Under the pieces are notes generated by a model. The model saw only the letters and a list, made by a program, of their open reading frames with translations, was not told where the DNA came from and searched no databases. 43,358 nt of DNA from Gammaproteobacteria bacterium. GTDB taxonomy: Bacteria; Pseudomonadota; Gammaproteobacteria; Pseudomonadales; Pseudomonadaceae. Each line of letters begins with the position of its first letter. Within the stretch, counting starts at the first letter, position 1. The stretch is taken from the NCBI GenBank assembly GCA_018816095.1, contig JAHIWP010000012.1:1-43358 (forward strand), read 5' to 3'. A program made the position numbers and the translations under genes. Positions 1-11,646 of this stretch are shown in pieces.

Positions 1-95
1 GCGACACCCTTGCCTCTGGCTAACACTTCCCCTTGCCGGGTGTGTAGAGGACTTTCACCTCCAAGTCACCAGCGAGGCCACCACAGCCAAGCTGG

Positions 96-128
96 TTGCG
101 CTTGCGCGCAACGCGCCATGCCTGGCGC
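96..128. repeat. Two adjacent short hairpins of unknown role
   Basis: TTGCGC at 96-101 pairs with GCGCAA at 106-111 across a TTGC loop. GCGCCA at 113-118 then pairs with TGGCGC at 123-128 across a four-base loop. They lie downstream of purA. I recognise no gene or tRNA in positions 1-180, and I cannot assign these hairpins to a known element. Confidence 0.4.
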
Positions 129-134
129 ACAACG

Positions 135-164
135 ACAAAGGGCCGCCAAATGGCGACCCTTTGT
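135..164 (-). terminator. Palindrome downstream of purA, likely its transcript end
   Basis: ACAAAGGG at 135-142 pairs with CCCTTTGT at 157-164, with an inner GCC/GGC pairing. It starts 17 bases past the purA stop. There is no clear U-tract on the minus strand beyond the stem, so a simple intrinsic terminator is only probable. It could also be a 3'-end stabilising hairpin. Confidence 0.5.
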
Positions 165-180
165 GCATTGCTCACGACTA

Positions 181-2728
<2,548 letters not shown>

Positions 2729-2761
2729 TTCGCCATTCCCCTCTTGGATCGGGCAGCACAA

Positions 2762-2952
2762 GCGTTCAGTGAAGCCGGTAAGGACAGTTGTTCCCAGCAA
2801 TCTGCTGGCCAACCCGATCAGATGCAGCTGTCGTTTGCAGACAACCACGTCAGTTGTAAAAGCGTGTCACGCCAAAGGCGCGGCCCCAGGAAGGGCAGGA
2901 TGCCCTCTAGCACCAGCACAAGACACAATGCGATGACCAATTCCTGCCACAT
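2762..2952 (-). pseudogene. yjeT: DUF2065 (YjeT-like) inner-membrane protein, frameshifted
   Basis: Reading from the ATG at 2952 gives MWQELVIALCLVLVLEGILP and then FLGPRLWRD, a clear DUF2065 N-terminus with its first membrane helix. That frame stops at 2818-2820 after 44 residues. The expected second half ([18 protein letters not shown]) is in a different frame, entered near 2840-2846, as if one base were missing. The second frame has no stop before hisZ and runs in frame into it. The family is normally about 60-65 residues with two helices. The place between hflC and purA is the normal one. A sequencing error would explain this as well as a real mutation. Confidence 0.75.
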
Positions 2953-2967
2953 GCTTCCCACAGACGC

Positions 2968-2991
2968 AAAAAAGCCGGGATTTCCCCGGCT
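2968..2991 (-). terminator. Intrinsic terminator-like hairpin between hflC and yjeT
   Basis: On the minus strand AGCCGGG pairs with CCCGGCT and is followed at once by six U residues (2968-2973). This is a standard Rho-independent terminator. It should at least partly separate hflK-hflC from hisZ-purA. A possible -10 (TATGAT, 2997-3002) lies just upstream, so some transcripts might instead begin with this hairpin. Confidence 0.75.
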
Positions 2992-3019
2992 GCCGCATCA
3001 TACCACGTTTTCAATAAGG

Positions 3020-3049
3020 ATCACCCCGACGGCTGCCCGCCGGGGCGAT
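3020..3049 (-). repeat. Strong hairpin directly after the hflC stop
   Basis: Positions 3020-3032 pair with 3037-3049 over 13 bases, with two G-U pairs in RNA from the minus strand and a four-base loop. It begins 4 bases after the hflC stop. No U-tract follows, so it may protect the 3' end of the hflKC message or act with the second hairpin at 2968-2991. Confidence 0.55.
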
Positions 3050-3052
3050 GAC

Positions 3053-3922
3053 TTAAGGCTTAGATTTCTCGAGGTAACGGAAGAAGTCACTGCTCGGGTC
3101 CAGCACCAGCACATCACGCTTATCAGCGAAACTTTCGCGATAGGCTCTCAGACTGCGATAGAACGAGTAGAACTCCTGATCCATGCCATAGGCCTTGGAA
3201 TAGATTGCAGCAGCCTGGGCATCACCCTCACCGCGCAATTCTTCGGCCTGACGGTAGGCGTCCGCCAGCAACACGCGACGCTGACGATCCGCATCGGCAC
3301 GAATACCTTCAGCCAGCTCGCGGCCTTTGGCACGGTGCTCACGCGCCTCACGCTCACGCTCAGAGCTCATGCGATCGAAGACGCTGCGGTTGACCTCTTT
3401 CGGCAGATCAATGGCCTTAACGCGCACATCCACCACCTCGATACCCAGCTCCTTCTGCGCAGCCCGATTCAAGGACGCTGTCACGTCAGCCATCAAGGCA
3501 TCACGCTCACCCGACACCGACTCATGCAGGGTGCGCTTACCGAACTGGTCACGCAGCGAAGCCTCAAGACGACGCGCCAGACGCTCGTCGGCAATCTGCT
3601 TAATACCCGAGGTCGCGGTGTAGTAACGCTCAGCATCCAGCACACGCCATTTAGCGAAGGCATCTACCATCAATGCTTTCTTTTCCAGCGTAAGGAAACG
3701 CGAGCTGGTGGAGTCCAGCGTCAGCAAGCGCGCATCAAATTTACGCACCTGGTTGACGTATGGAATCTTCACATGCAGACCTGGCTGCACATCAGGCTGA
3801 ACGATACGACCGAACTGCAGCAGCACCGCCCGCTCAGTCTGCGCCACGATATAGAAGCTGTTCCAGGCGACGATCGCCAGCACCACGCCAACAATCAGGG
3901 CAATCAGTGATTTATTGCTCAT
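3053..3922 (-). CDS. hflC: HflC, SPFH protein modulating FtsH protease
   Basis: Partner of HflK in the large membrane complex that surrounds FtsH and limits its access to membrane substrates. The 289-residue protein has one N-terminal membrane segment (about residues 6-26, ALIVGVVLAIVAW), then a periplasmic SPFH/prohibitin domain, then a charged coiled coil rich in Arg and Glu (about 185-240). The hflK stop and the hflC start overlap as TGATG at 3920-3924, so the two are probably translated in step to give balanced subunits. Two hairpins follow the gene. Confidence 0.97.
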   Translation of the reverse strand: MSNKSLIALIVGVVLAIVAWNSFYIVAQTERAVLLQFGRIVQPDVQPGLHVKIPYVNQVRKFDARLLTLDSTSSRFLTLEKKALMVDAFAKWRVLDAERYYTATSGIKQIADERLARRLEASLRDQFGKRTLHESVSGERDALMADVTASLNRAAQKELGIEVVDVRVKAIDLPKEVNRSVFDRMSSEREREAREHRAKGRELAEGIRADADRQRRVLLADAYRQAEELRGEGDAQAAAIYSKAYGMDQEFYSFYRSLRAYRESFADKRDVLVLDPSSDFFRYLEKSKP

Positions 3923-5079
3923 CAGCGACTCTCCCTTGTACGCAGCTCAACCTGGCGCGGATCAATACTTACACGCGCCCCCGCATCCGACGCACTCGCC
4001 GAACCGGAGATCGAGCTCGGCGCAGACGCGCTGCGACCGTCGATCATTTTGTCCAGCGGCAGGTACAGCAGGTTGTTTTGGCCTTTATCACCCGTTACCA
4101 GCACTTTGCTGGTGTTGGTCATCAGCTCTTGCATGGTGTCCAGATACAGACGCTCACGCGTCACCTCGGGAGCCTTACGGTACTCGGCGACCAACGCAGT
4201 GAAGCGATCCGCCTCACCCTGCGCGCGCGAAACCACTTCATCACGGTAACCGCTGGCATCCTCAATCAGACGCTGCGCCTGACCACGGGCTTCCGGCACT
4301 ACACCGTTGGCATAAGTTTCTGCTTGGTTCTTCTCACGCTGCTCGTCTTCACGGGCGCGGATCACGTCATCAAAGGCTTCCTGCACTTCACGAGGCGCAG
4401 CTGCGCTCTGCAAGTTAACCTGAGTGACTGCGATACCGGTGCGGTAGTTGTCGAGGAACCGCTGCAAGCGCTCCTTAACCTCACTGGCCATCAACTCACG
4501 CCCTTCGGTCAGCACCTGATCCATCTCGGTGGAGCCCACCACATGGCGCACGGCACTGTCAGTGGCATGCTGCAGGCTGATTTCCGGTTGGTCGACGTTG
4601 AGTACGAAATCTTGCAAGTTGCTGATCTTGTACTGCACGGTCAACGGCACTTCGATGATGTTCTCGTCCTCGGTCAACATCTGCCCCTGCTTGCTGTAAG
4701 CACGCTCGCGGGTGACGTTTTCCTGGAATTTGCGATCAATCGGCGGGAAATAGATATTCAGGCCCGGACCGACTGTTTCGTAGTACTTGCCGAAGCGCAG
4801 CACGACTGCCTGCTCCTGCTCATCAACGACATAGATCGCGCTGTACAGCCAGACTGCAGCCAGCAAGCCAAGGCCTACAAACAGCAGGCCGAAACCACCA
4901 CCACCGCCTGAGCCAGCTTCGCTGCCTCGTTTTTTGCCGCCACCGAACAGCCCATTCAGGCTCTCTTGCAGCTTGCGGAAGGCCTCATCGATATCCGGCG
5001 GGCCCTTGCGATCACCGTTCTTACGGCCACCCCATGGATCCTGATTATTCGAGTTGCCACCCGGCTCATTCCAAGCCAT
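3922..5079 (-). CDS. hflK: HflK, SPFH protein modulating FtsH protease
   Basis: Forms the HflK-HflC ring around FtsH in the inner membrane. The protein has 385 residues. Its cytoplasmic N-terminus is rich in Gly, Asn and Trp (MAWNEPGGNSNNQDPWGG), as is usual for HflK. A membrane segment follows at about residues 67-87 (GFGLLFVGLGLLAAVWLYSA), then the SPFH domain and a coiled coil. I chose the ATG at 5079 because the family begins MAWNEPGG; an upstream ATG 12 codons earlier lacks family support. Last codons overlap hflC by one base. It follows hflX after 96 bases. Confidence 0.96.
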   Translation of the reverse strand: MAWNEPGGNSNNQDPWGGRKNGDRKGPPDIDEAFRKLQESLNGLFGGGKKRGSEAGSGGGGGFGLLFVGLGLLAAVWLYSAIYVVDEQEQAVVLRFGKYYETVGPGLNIYFPPIDRKFQENVTRERAYSKQGQMLTEDENIIEVPLTVQYKISNLQDFVLNVDQPEISLQHATDSAVRHVVGSTEMDQVLTEGRELMASEVKERLQRFLDNYRTGIAVTQVNLQSAAAPREVQEAFDDVIRAREDEQREKNQAETYANGVVPEARGQAQRLIEDASGYRDEVVSRAQGEADRFTALVAEYRKAPEVTRERLYLDTMQELMTNTSKVLVTGDKGQNNLLYLPLDKMIDGRSASAPSSISGSASASDAGARVSIDPRQVELRTRESR

Positions 5080-5175
5080 AGCGCTCTCCATCTGATAAAG
5101 CAAAGACGCACCCACGGCGCGTCAGCCAATGCTACAGAATGCATGCACCCAGCGGCAAAGTCGCTGGCGCAGGCT

Positions 5176-6477
5176 TTATTGCAAAGTGTGTTGCTCAATA
5201 AATTCTTGCGGTTCGAGCCCGGCACGGCTGACCAGCCGGTTCAGCTCGATACGCGGCAAACGCACCGCCAGCAGGCTACTGCCATCCTCACTGTACGACT
5301 CGCTCTGCACCACGCCCAAATCAAAAAACTGCGCACGCATGCGGGCAAGCCGTTGCGGCAACTGCAATGTACCGACAAACAGGTCATCACCCAACAGCTC
5401 CGCTATGGCCTGACGCAATAACGGCAACCCGCGCCCATCACGCGCCGACAACCAAACCCGTTGCGGTTTACCATCAGCATCACGCTGAATCTGCGGCTCC
5501 ACACCCTCAAGTAAATCAAGCTTGTTGTAGACCTCAAGCATCGGCAGATCCTGCGCACCGATTTCACCCAGCACAGCCAGTACCTGCTCAATCTGCTGAT
5601 CACGCTCCGGCTCATGGGAGTCAATTACGTGCAGCAGCAGATCGGAATTGCTCGATTCCTCAAGCGTCGCGCGGAACGCCTCGACCAGCTTGTGCGGCAA
5701 ATGACGGATAAAGCCCACGGTATCGGCGAGCACAATCGGGCCCAGATCATCTAGATCCAGACGACGTAGAGTCGGGTCAAGGGTGGCAAACAACTGATCG
5801 GCCGCGTAAACCTCCGAGGAGGTCAACGCATTGAACAGCGTCGACTTGCCGGCGTTGGTGTAACCCACCAACGATACAGAGGGGATGTCCGCACGCTGCC
5901 GCCCACGACGGGCTTGATCACGCTGGCTACGCACTTTTTCAAGCTTCTGCTTGATCTGACGAATGCGCACCCGCAACAGGCGGCGGTCAGTTTCTAGCTG
6001 AGTCTCACCCGGGCCGCGCAGACCGATACCACCTTTTTGCCGCTCAAGGTGGGTCCAGCCACGCACCAGCCGCGTACTCATGTGATCAAGCTGTGCCAGC
6101 TCGACCTGCAACTTGCCTTCATGAGTACGCGCGCGCTGAGCAAAAATGTCGAGGATCAGACCGGTACGGTCCAACACTCGACATTCGAAAGCACGCTCAA
6201 GGTTGCGTTCCTGGCTCGGCGTAAGCACGTGGTTGAAGATAACCAGATCCGCCTCACAGGCCTTGACTTGGTCACGCAACTCTTCAACTTTGCCACTGCC
6301 GATCAGGTATTTGGCCGTCAACCGATTACTCGGAATGCTGAAAAACGCAACAGTTTCAGCGCCAGCGGAAAGCGCCAGCTCCTGAAACTCCTGCGGATCT
6401 TCACGCGCCTCGGAGTTTTGGCCGTCCAGATGCACCAGGATAGCCCGATCCCCACCTTCATGACGCTCGAAGAACAA
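5176..6477 (-). CDS. hflX: HflX, ribosome-associated GTPase (TTG start)
   Basis: GTPase that binds the large subunit and splits stalled 70S ribosomes after heat or antibiotic stress. The 433-residue protein has the N-terminal HflX domain, a coiled coil around the QIKQKLEKVRSQRDQARRGR stretch, and a G domain with GYTNAGKST (G1), DTVGFIRHLP (G3) and NKLD (G4). The start is a TTG at 6475-6477, chosen because AGGAGG lies 5 bases before it and homology starts at FFERH. It is 14 bases after hfq, so the two are co-transcribed, as in many gamma-proteobacteria. Confidence 0.96.
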   Translation of the reverse strand: MFFERHEGGDRAILVHLDGQNSEAREDPQEFQELALSAGAETVAFFSIPSNRLTAKYLIGSGKVEELRDQVKACEADLVIFNHVLTPSQERNLERAFECRVLDRTGLILDIFAQRARTHEGKLQVELAQLDHMSTRLVRGWTHLERQKGGIGLRGPGETQLETDRRLLRVRIRQIKQKLEKVRSQRDQARRGRQRADIPSVSLVGYTNAGKSTLFNALTSSEVYAADQLFATLDPTLRRLDLDDLGPIVLADTVGFIRHLPHKLVEAFRATLEESSNSDLLLHVIDSHEPERDQQIEQVLAVLGEIGAQDLPMLEVYNKLDLLEGVEPQIQRDADGKPQRVWLSARDGRGLPLLRQAIAELLGDDLFVGTLQLPQRLARMRAQFFDLGVVQSESYSEDGSSLLAVRLPRIELNRLVSRAGLEPQEFIEQHTLQ

Positions 6478-6491
6478 TACAGCCTCCTAAA

Positions 6492-6779
<288 letters not shown>

Positions 6780-6789
6780 TCAATAATTT

Positions 6790-6818
6790 AAGTAAACAAA
6801 CCAACGGCTCAAAGCCGT
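6790..6818 (-). terminator. Terminator-like hairpin between miaA and hfq
   Basis: On the minus strand ACGGCT pairs with AGCCGT across a three-base loop and is followed by a U-rich run (TGGTTTGTTTACTT). It would lower read-through from miaA into hfq. The AT-rich 35 bases between it and the hfq ribosome site could hold an hfq promoter, though I see no convincing -35/-10 pair. Confidence 0.5.
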
Positions 6819-6852
6819 CATACCCCAAGGATAGACGGCCAGCGGCAATATC

Positions 6853-7830
6853 TCAGGTCAATATGGAGACCGCTGCCAAGTATTTCAAGGCACGCGGCAG
6901 ATTGTTGCAATCAGCGCTATCTAACCAATGCACATCTTGCTGCCAACCACGTAACCAGGTGAACTGTCGCTTGGCCAGCTGGCGCGTGGCGATAATGCCG
7001 CGCTCCTGCATTTGCTCAGCGTCAAGGTTGCCGTCCAGAAACTCCCAGACCTGCCGATAGCCCACTGACCGTATAGACGGCAAGCCAACGTGCAAGTCAC
7101 TTCTTTGATGCAGAGCTTCGACCTCGGCAACCAGCCCCTGTTCCAACATCAAACGAAAACGTAGGGCAATTCGCTCATGTAACAGCTGCCGTTGCGCCGG
7201 AGCGATGGCCAATTGCGCGACAGTATAGGGGAATTGCCCGCTTATCGATGCGCCACTGACAGTATTTTCTGCAGCCTGGCGCTGGCGATGAGCGGTCATG
7301 CTTTCACCGCTCACATTATAGACCTCAAGGGCACGAATCAAGCGCTGCGGGTCATTGGGATGGATGCGCGCGGCCGACTCTGGGTCAACCGCACGCAACT
7401 CGCCGTGCAACGCCTGCCAGCCTTCAGTTTGGCCACGCGCCTCGAGCGCTGCGCGCAACGGGGCATTGGCACTGGGCATTTCAGCCAGCCCCTCAAGCAG
7501 CGCCTTGAAATACAGCATGGTGCCGCCCACCAGCAGCGGAATACGCCCGCGCGCAGTGATGTCGGCCATCGCCGCCAACGCATCATGGCGAAACTCGGCG
7601 GCCGAATAACTTTCGGCCGGGTCTCGAATATCGATCAAACGATGGGGAAACTCGGCCAACGTCGCCTTATCCGGCTTGGCCGTACCAATGTCCATGCCAC
7701 GGTAGATCAAGGCAGAGTCGACGCTGATCAACTCACAGGGCAGCACCCGCGCCAGCTCAATAGCTAGATCGGTCTTGCCGGCCGCCGTCGGCCCCATTAA
7801 AAAAATCGCCGGAGGCAGACGCTCAGACAT
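6853..7830 (-). CDS. miaA: tRNA dimethylallyltransferase
   Basis: Transfers a dimethylallyl group to N6 of A37 in tRNAs that read codons starting with U, the first step to the ms2i6A modification. The 325-residue protein has the P-loop GPTAAGKT at residues 13-20, the [16 protein letters not shown] block, and the family's RLIRALEVY helix. I chose the ATG at 7830; a TTG two codons earlier is also open. No strong ribosome site is seen, but the gene starts 36 bases after mutL stops, so coupling is likely. Confidence 0.97.
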   Translation of the reverse strand: MSERLPPAIFLMGPTAAGKTDLAIELARVLPCELISVDSALIYRGMDIGTAKPDKATLAEFPHRLIDIRDPAESYSAAEFRHDALAAMADITARGRIPLLVGGTMLYFKALLEGLAEMPSANAPLRAALEARGQTEGWQALHGELRAVDPESAARIHPNDPQRLIRALEVYNVSGESMTAHRQRQAAENTVSGASISGQFPYTVAQLAIAPAQRQLLHERIALRFRLMLEQGLVAEVEALHQRSDLHVGLPSIRSVGYRQVWEFLDGNLDAEQMQERGIIATRQLAKRQFTWLRGWQQDVHWLDSADCNNLPRALKYLAAVSILT

Positions 7831-7866
7831 GCTCAAAAAGTCTCTAAATAAAAGGGCGCGAAAACT

Positions 7867-9744
7867 TTAACGGCCGCGCAGGAACAGCTTGTCGAGGTCA
7901 TCCATGCCCATCTGCGTCCACGTTGGACGCCCATGATTGCACTGACCGCTGCGTTCAGTACTTTCCATGTCGCGCAGCAAGCCGTTCATTTCTGGCAGGG
8001 TTAGCCGTCGATTGGCACGCACCGCACCGTGACAGGCCATGGTGCCCAGCAGCTCATTGAGGTGCGCTTGAATGCGATCGGTGGTGCCGTATTCGAGTAG
8101 ATCACCCAGCACATCCTGCACCAGGCGAGTGGCCTCGGCCTGTTTAAGCAATGCGGGTATCTGACGAATTGCCAGGGTTTCCGGGCCCAAGCGTTGCAGC
8201 TCAAAGCCAAGCCGCTGGAACCACTCGGCATGTTCTTCAGCACAATCAGCCTCACGCTGGCTCACGGCAATCGACTCTGGCACCAGCAACGGCTGGCCGC
8301 GCAGACCTTCACTGGCCATGGCCACTTTCAGCCGCTCATAGGTAATGCGCTCATGGGCCGCATGCATATCCACCACCACCAGCCCCTGAACGTTCTCGGC
8401 GAGGATATAGACACCTTTGAGCTGCGCGATGGCGTAGCCCAGCGGCGGAATATCACCTTGCTCCTCAGGGAGCGCAGCCGGTGTCGACGCAGTGGCCATC
8501 GGCGAGAAAAACTCGCGATACGCGCCCTGAGCTTCAGCTGCGGGCAAAGCGGCCTCCGGACGAGAACCCTGATAGCCAGCCCCCGGCGAACGCCAGACCG
8601 ACGCACTGGGTGTCGACTGCAACAGACTGGCCGCTAAGCCGATTTCACCTTGCGGGCCAAACTCGCCAGCGGCCTGGCCGCTCGGACGCACCATCTCGCT
8701 GACCGCCGCCGGGGCAGCCAACTGATCTTCAGGGCGCACTTCGCCTAACGCACGGTGCAAGGTGCCATAAAGAAAGTCATGCACCATGCGCCCATCACGG
8801 AAGCGCACCTCATGCTTGGTCGGGTGCACATTGACATCGACCACCGCCGGATCGATTTCCAGAAACAGCACAAAGGTCGGATGGCGGCCATTAAACAGCA
8901 CATCGCGGTAAGCCTGGCGCACCGCATGGGCAACCAATTTGTCGCGCACCATGCGACCGTTCACATAGAAGTACTGCAGGTCGGCCTGGCTCCGCGAAAA
9001 GGTCGGAAGCCCTACCCAGCCCCACAGGTGCAGACCATTGCGCTCGATATCGATCGGCAGCGCTTGCTCCAGAAATGCCGCGCCACAAACCGACGCCACC
9101 CGCCGCGCGCGCGTAATTTCATCCGGGGCCTCATGCAAACCGAGGACAGTCTTACCGTTGTGACGCAGATGAAAAGCCACGTCGAAGCGCGCCAGCGCCA
9201 AGCGTTTGATCACTTCCTGCAGGTGGTCGAATTCAGTCTTTTCGGTTTTGAGAAACTTGCGCCGCGCCGGGGTGTTGAAGAACAGGTCGCGCACCTCCAC
9301 CGAGGTGCCGACCGGGTGCGCGGCTGGCTGCACCCGCGGCTGCATGTCGCGCCCTTCGGTTTCCACCTGCCAGGCCTGCTCAGCCCCTTCGGTGCGCGAA
9401 GTCAGAGTCAGGCGCGCCACCGAGCTGATCGAGGCCAACGCCTCCCCCCGAAAGCCCAGACTCATCACCTGCTCAAGGTCTTCCAGCTCGCGGATCTTGC
9501 TGGTGGCATGGCGCGCCAGCGCCAGCGGCAGGTCATCTGAAGAGATGCCGCTGCCGTTGTCACGCACCTTGAGCAGCTTGACACCGCCCTGCTCGACATC
9601 AACTTCGATACGTTTGGCACCGGAATCCAGGCTGTTTTCCAACAGCTCCTTGATCACCGAGGCCGGACGTTCAACCACCTCACCGGCAGCAATCTGGTTG
9701 GCCAACCGCGGACTAAGCAGTTGGATACGCGAAACGTCACTCAT
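7867..9744 (-). CDS. mutL: DNA mismatch repair protein MutL, endonuclease type
   Basis: Links MutS mismatch recognition to strand removal. The 625-residue protein has the N-terminal GHKL ATPase with motif I ([14 protein letters not shown]), DNGSG and [14 protein letters not shown], then a Pro/Ala-rich linker, then a C-terminal dimerisation domain. The C-terminal part carries [12 protein letters not shown], which fits the DxHA-x2-E-x4-E metal-binding nuclease motif, plus ACHGAVR and CNHGRPT. This points to a MutL that nicks DNA itself, as reported for P. aeruginosa MutL, and unlike E. coli MutL, which relies on MutH. The ATG overlaps the amiB stop as ATGA. Confidence 0.98.
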   Translation of the reverse strand: MSDVSRIQLLSPRLANQIAAGEVVERPASVIKELLENSLDSGAKRIEVDVEQGGVKLLKVRDNGSGISSDDLPLALARHATSKIRELEDLEQVMSLGFRGEALASISSVARLTLTSRTEGAEQAWQVETEGRDMQPRVQPAAHPVGTSVEVRDLFFNTPARRKFLKTEKTEFDHLQEVIKRLALARFDVAFHLRHNGKTVLGLHEAPDEITRARRVASVCGAAFLEQALPIDIERNGLHLWGWVGLPTFSRSQADLQYFYVNGRMVRDKLVAHAVRQAYRDVLFNGRHPTFVLFLEIDPAVVDVNVHPTKHEVRFRDGRMVHDFLYGTLHRALGEVRPEDQLAAPAAVSEMVRPSGQAAGEFGPQGEIGLAASLLQSTPSASVWRSPGAGYQGSRPEAALPAAEAQGAYREFFSPMATASTPAALPEEQGDIPPLGYAIAQLKGVYILAENVQGLVVVDMHAAHERITYERLKVAMASEGLRGQPLLVPESIAVSQREADCAEEHAEWFQRLGFELQRLGPETLAIRQIPALLKQAEATRLVQDVLGDLLEYGTTDRIQAHLNELLGTMACHGAVRANRRLTLPEMNGLLRDMESTERSGQCNHGRPTWTQMGMDDLDKLFLRGR

Positions 9745-11159
9745 GGCTGTGCAGCCAGAGCGGTAGCTGGAATCTGGATACGCTGCCCCACTTTGATCAC
9801 GTCACTTTTAAGCGAATTGGCACTACGCAGCACCGCCAGGCTGACCTGATAACGCTGAGCAATCAGCGCCAGACTCTCACCCGAGCTCACAACATGCTCA
9901 CGCGGCCCGAGGGCGATTTTGCCGTTATCGCGTAGCCAGGCTACGTACGTACCGGGCGGCGGGTTTTCATGGAAAAACTGCCGCACGCCACTGACGATCG
10001 AGCGGCTTAGGGCCTGCTGATGGCTTGCACTGGCCAGTTTGCGCGCTTCATTAGGGTTGGAGATAAACCCGGTCTCCACCAGGATCGAGGGAATATCCGG
10101 CGATTTCAGCACCATAAAGCCTGCCTGCTCCACGCGACGCTTATGCAGCGGGGTGATGCGCCCCATATTGCCCAGCACCTTGTTGCCGACGTTGAGACTG
10201 GACGACAGCGAGGCGGTCATCGACAGGTCAAGCAATACACCGGCGAGCATGCGGTCCTTATCATCCAGGCTGACGTTACCTGCACCACCGATCAGGTCGG
10301 ACTGGTTTTCCGAGTCAGCCAGCCAGCGCGCGGTTTCCGAGGTGGCGCCGCGATCTGACAAGGCATACACCGAGGCGCCGAAGGCCGCTGCCCGCGGCGC
10401 GGCATCGGCATGGATAGAGACGAACAGATCGGCGCCCTTCTTGCGCGCAATCTCGGTGCGCTTACGCAGCGGGATAAAGTAGTCACCCGTGCGCACCAGC
10501 TCGGCGCGGAAGCCTTTCTCGGCATTCACCTGGCGCTGCAGTTCTTTGGCAATTGCCAGGGTCACATGCTTTTCAAACTGACCTTTGACTGGCGACAGCG
10601 CACCCGGGTCTTCACCACCATGCCCCGCATCGATGGCAATCACGATATCGCGCTTGCCATTCGGCACCGGCGTCAGCTTGGGCGGGGCCTGCGTCGGCGT
10701 TACTGGCAACTGAGGCGCGGTAGTCACGGCGGTGGCCGGCAGGCTTGGCGCCGCGCCGCTCTCCTGATCAAACAGGTCGACAACCAGACGATGGCCGTAC
10801 TGCTGATTTGGGGCCAGGGTAAAGCTTTTCGGCGTGACCGCAGCCGACAGGTCAATGACCACGCGCAACTCTTCGGGGGTTCGCTGCGCCGAGCGCACAC
10901 CGGTGATAGGCGTATTGCTTAGAGCCAGCTGATTAAGGTTAGTGGCTAACTTGGCGCCATTTACATCAATAACGATGCGATTTGGCGCAGAAAGCTGAAA
11001 CACGCTGTGCTGTACCGGGCCAGACAAGTCAAACACCAGACGGGTGTTATCCGGTGCACGCCAGAGCCGCACACTGCGCACATCCGAAGCGGCCATTACA
11101 TTGGCGGCCAAGCCGACCAATACCACTCCAACTGCGATGAAACGCGCGCTTATGCGCAT
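9741..11159 (-). CDS. amiB: N-acetylmuramoyl-L-alanine amidase, LysM-containing
   Basis: Periplasmic zinc amidase that cuts the amide bond between muramic acid and the stem peptide during cell separation. The 472-residue form begins with a signal peptide ([18 protein letters not shown]), then an AMIN targeting domain (about residues 25-130). A Pro/Thr-rich linker leads to an Amidase_3 domain with [18 protein letters not shown] and [10 protein letters not shown] (Zn ligands His, Glu, His and catalytic Glu). A C-terminal LysM ([18 protein letters not shown]) follows. I chose the ATG at 11159; one at 11171 also fits. The frame is open further upstream but that part overlaps tsaE and is not coding. 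The stop overlaps mutL by 4 bases. Confidence 0.95.
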   Translation of the reverse strand: MRISARFIAVGVVLVGLAANVMAASDVRSVRLWRAPDNTRLVFDLSGPVQHSVFQLSAPNRIVIDVNGAKLATNLNQLALSNTPITGVRSAQRTPEELRVVIDLSAAVTPKSFTLAPNQQYGHRLVVDLFDQESGAAPSLPATAVTTAPQLPVTPTQAPPKLTPVPNGKRDIVIAIDAGHGGEDPGALSPVKGQFEKHVTLAIAKELQRQVNAEKGFRAELVRTGDYFIPLRKRTEIARKKGADLFVSIHADAAPRAAAFGASVYALSDRGATSETARWLADSENQSDLIGGAGNVSLDDKDRMLAGVLLDLSMTASLSSSLNVGNKVLGNMGRITPLHKRRVEQAGFMVLKSPDIPSILVETGFISNPNEARKLASASHQQALSRSIVSGVRQFFHENPPPGTYVAWLRDNGKIALGPREHVVSSGESLALIAQRYQVSLAVLRSANSLKSDVIKVGQRIQIPATALAAQP

Positions 11160-11178
11160 AGCCAACCCCATAATTGAT

Positions 11179-11646
11179 TCATGCCCTGACGGCCAAAGCG
11201 GCACACCAGGTGGAGCCGCGCTCACCTTGCGCCTGCAAACGCAGCGCGCGGCCGGCCCCATGCGGACTAATGGTAATATCCAGGTCAGCCTTTGGCAAAA
11301 CGCCCGCACCGCGCTGCGGCCATTCGACCAGGCATAGCGCATCGCCTTCGAAATAATCGCGGATACCCAGGTATTCCAACTCTTCGGCATCCACCAGGCG
11401 GTAAAGGTCGAAGTGAAAAGCCCGCACCGCGCCAATTTCGTAGGGCTCTACCAGGGTAAAGGTCGGACTTTTGACCGCTCCAACATGCCCAAGGCCACGA
11501 ATAATGCCGCGCGACAGGGTGGTTTTACCGGCGCCCAGATCGCCATGCAGGTAGATCACCCCTTTACCGCCCGTCACCTCGGCGATCCGCGCACCCAGCA
11601 CCAGCATCGCCTCTTCGTCGGCGGCAAACAGCTCTAATTCAGACAC
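11179..11646 (-). CDS. tsaE: tRNA threonylcarbamoyladenosine synthesis ATPase TsaE
   Basis: ATPase of the TsaBDE complex that makes t6A at position 37 of tRNAs reading ANN codons. The 155-residue protein has the P-loop GDLGAGKTT near residues 35-43, the SPTFTLVEPY block and FHFDLYRL. Translation starts at a GTG (11644-11646) inside the 3' end of nnrD; the 13-base overlap suggests coupling. amiB starts about 20 bases downstream of its stop. Confidence 0.96.
   Translation of the reverse strand: MSELELFAADEEAMLVLGARIAEVTGGKGVIYLHGDLGAGKTTLSRGIIRGLGHVGAVKSPTFTLVEPYEIGAVRAFHFDLYRLVDAEELEYLGIRDYFEGDALCLVEWPQRGAGVLPKADLDITISPHGAGRALRLQAQGERGSTWCAALAVRA

Noticed and set aside
11160-11435. N-terminal extension of AmiB by 92 residues
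   Set aside because: It overlaps tsaE almost fully, lacks family homology, and would bury the signal peptide. The signal peptide at 11159 marks the real start.
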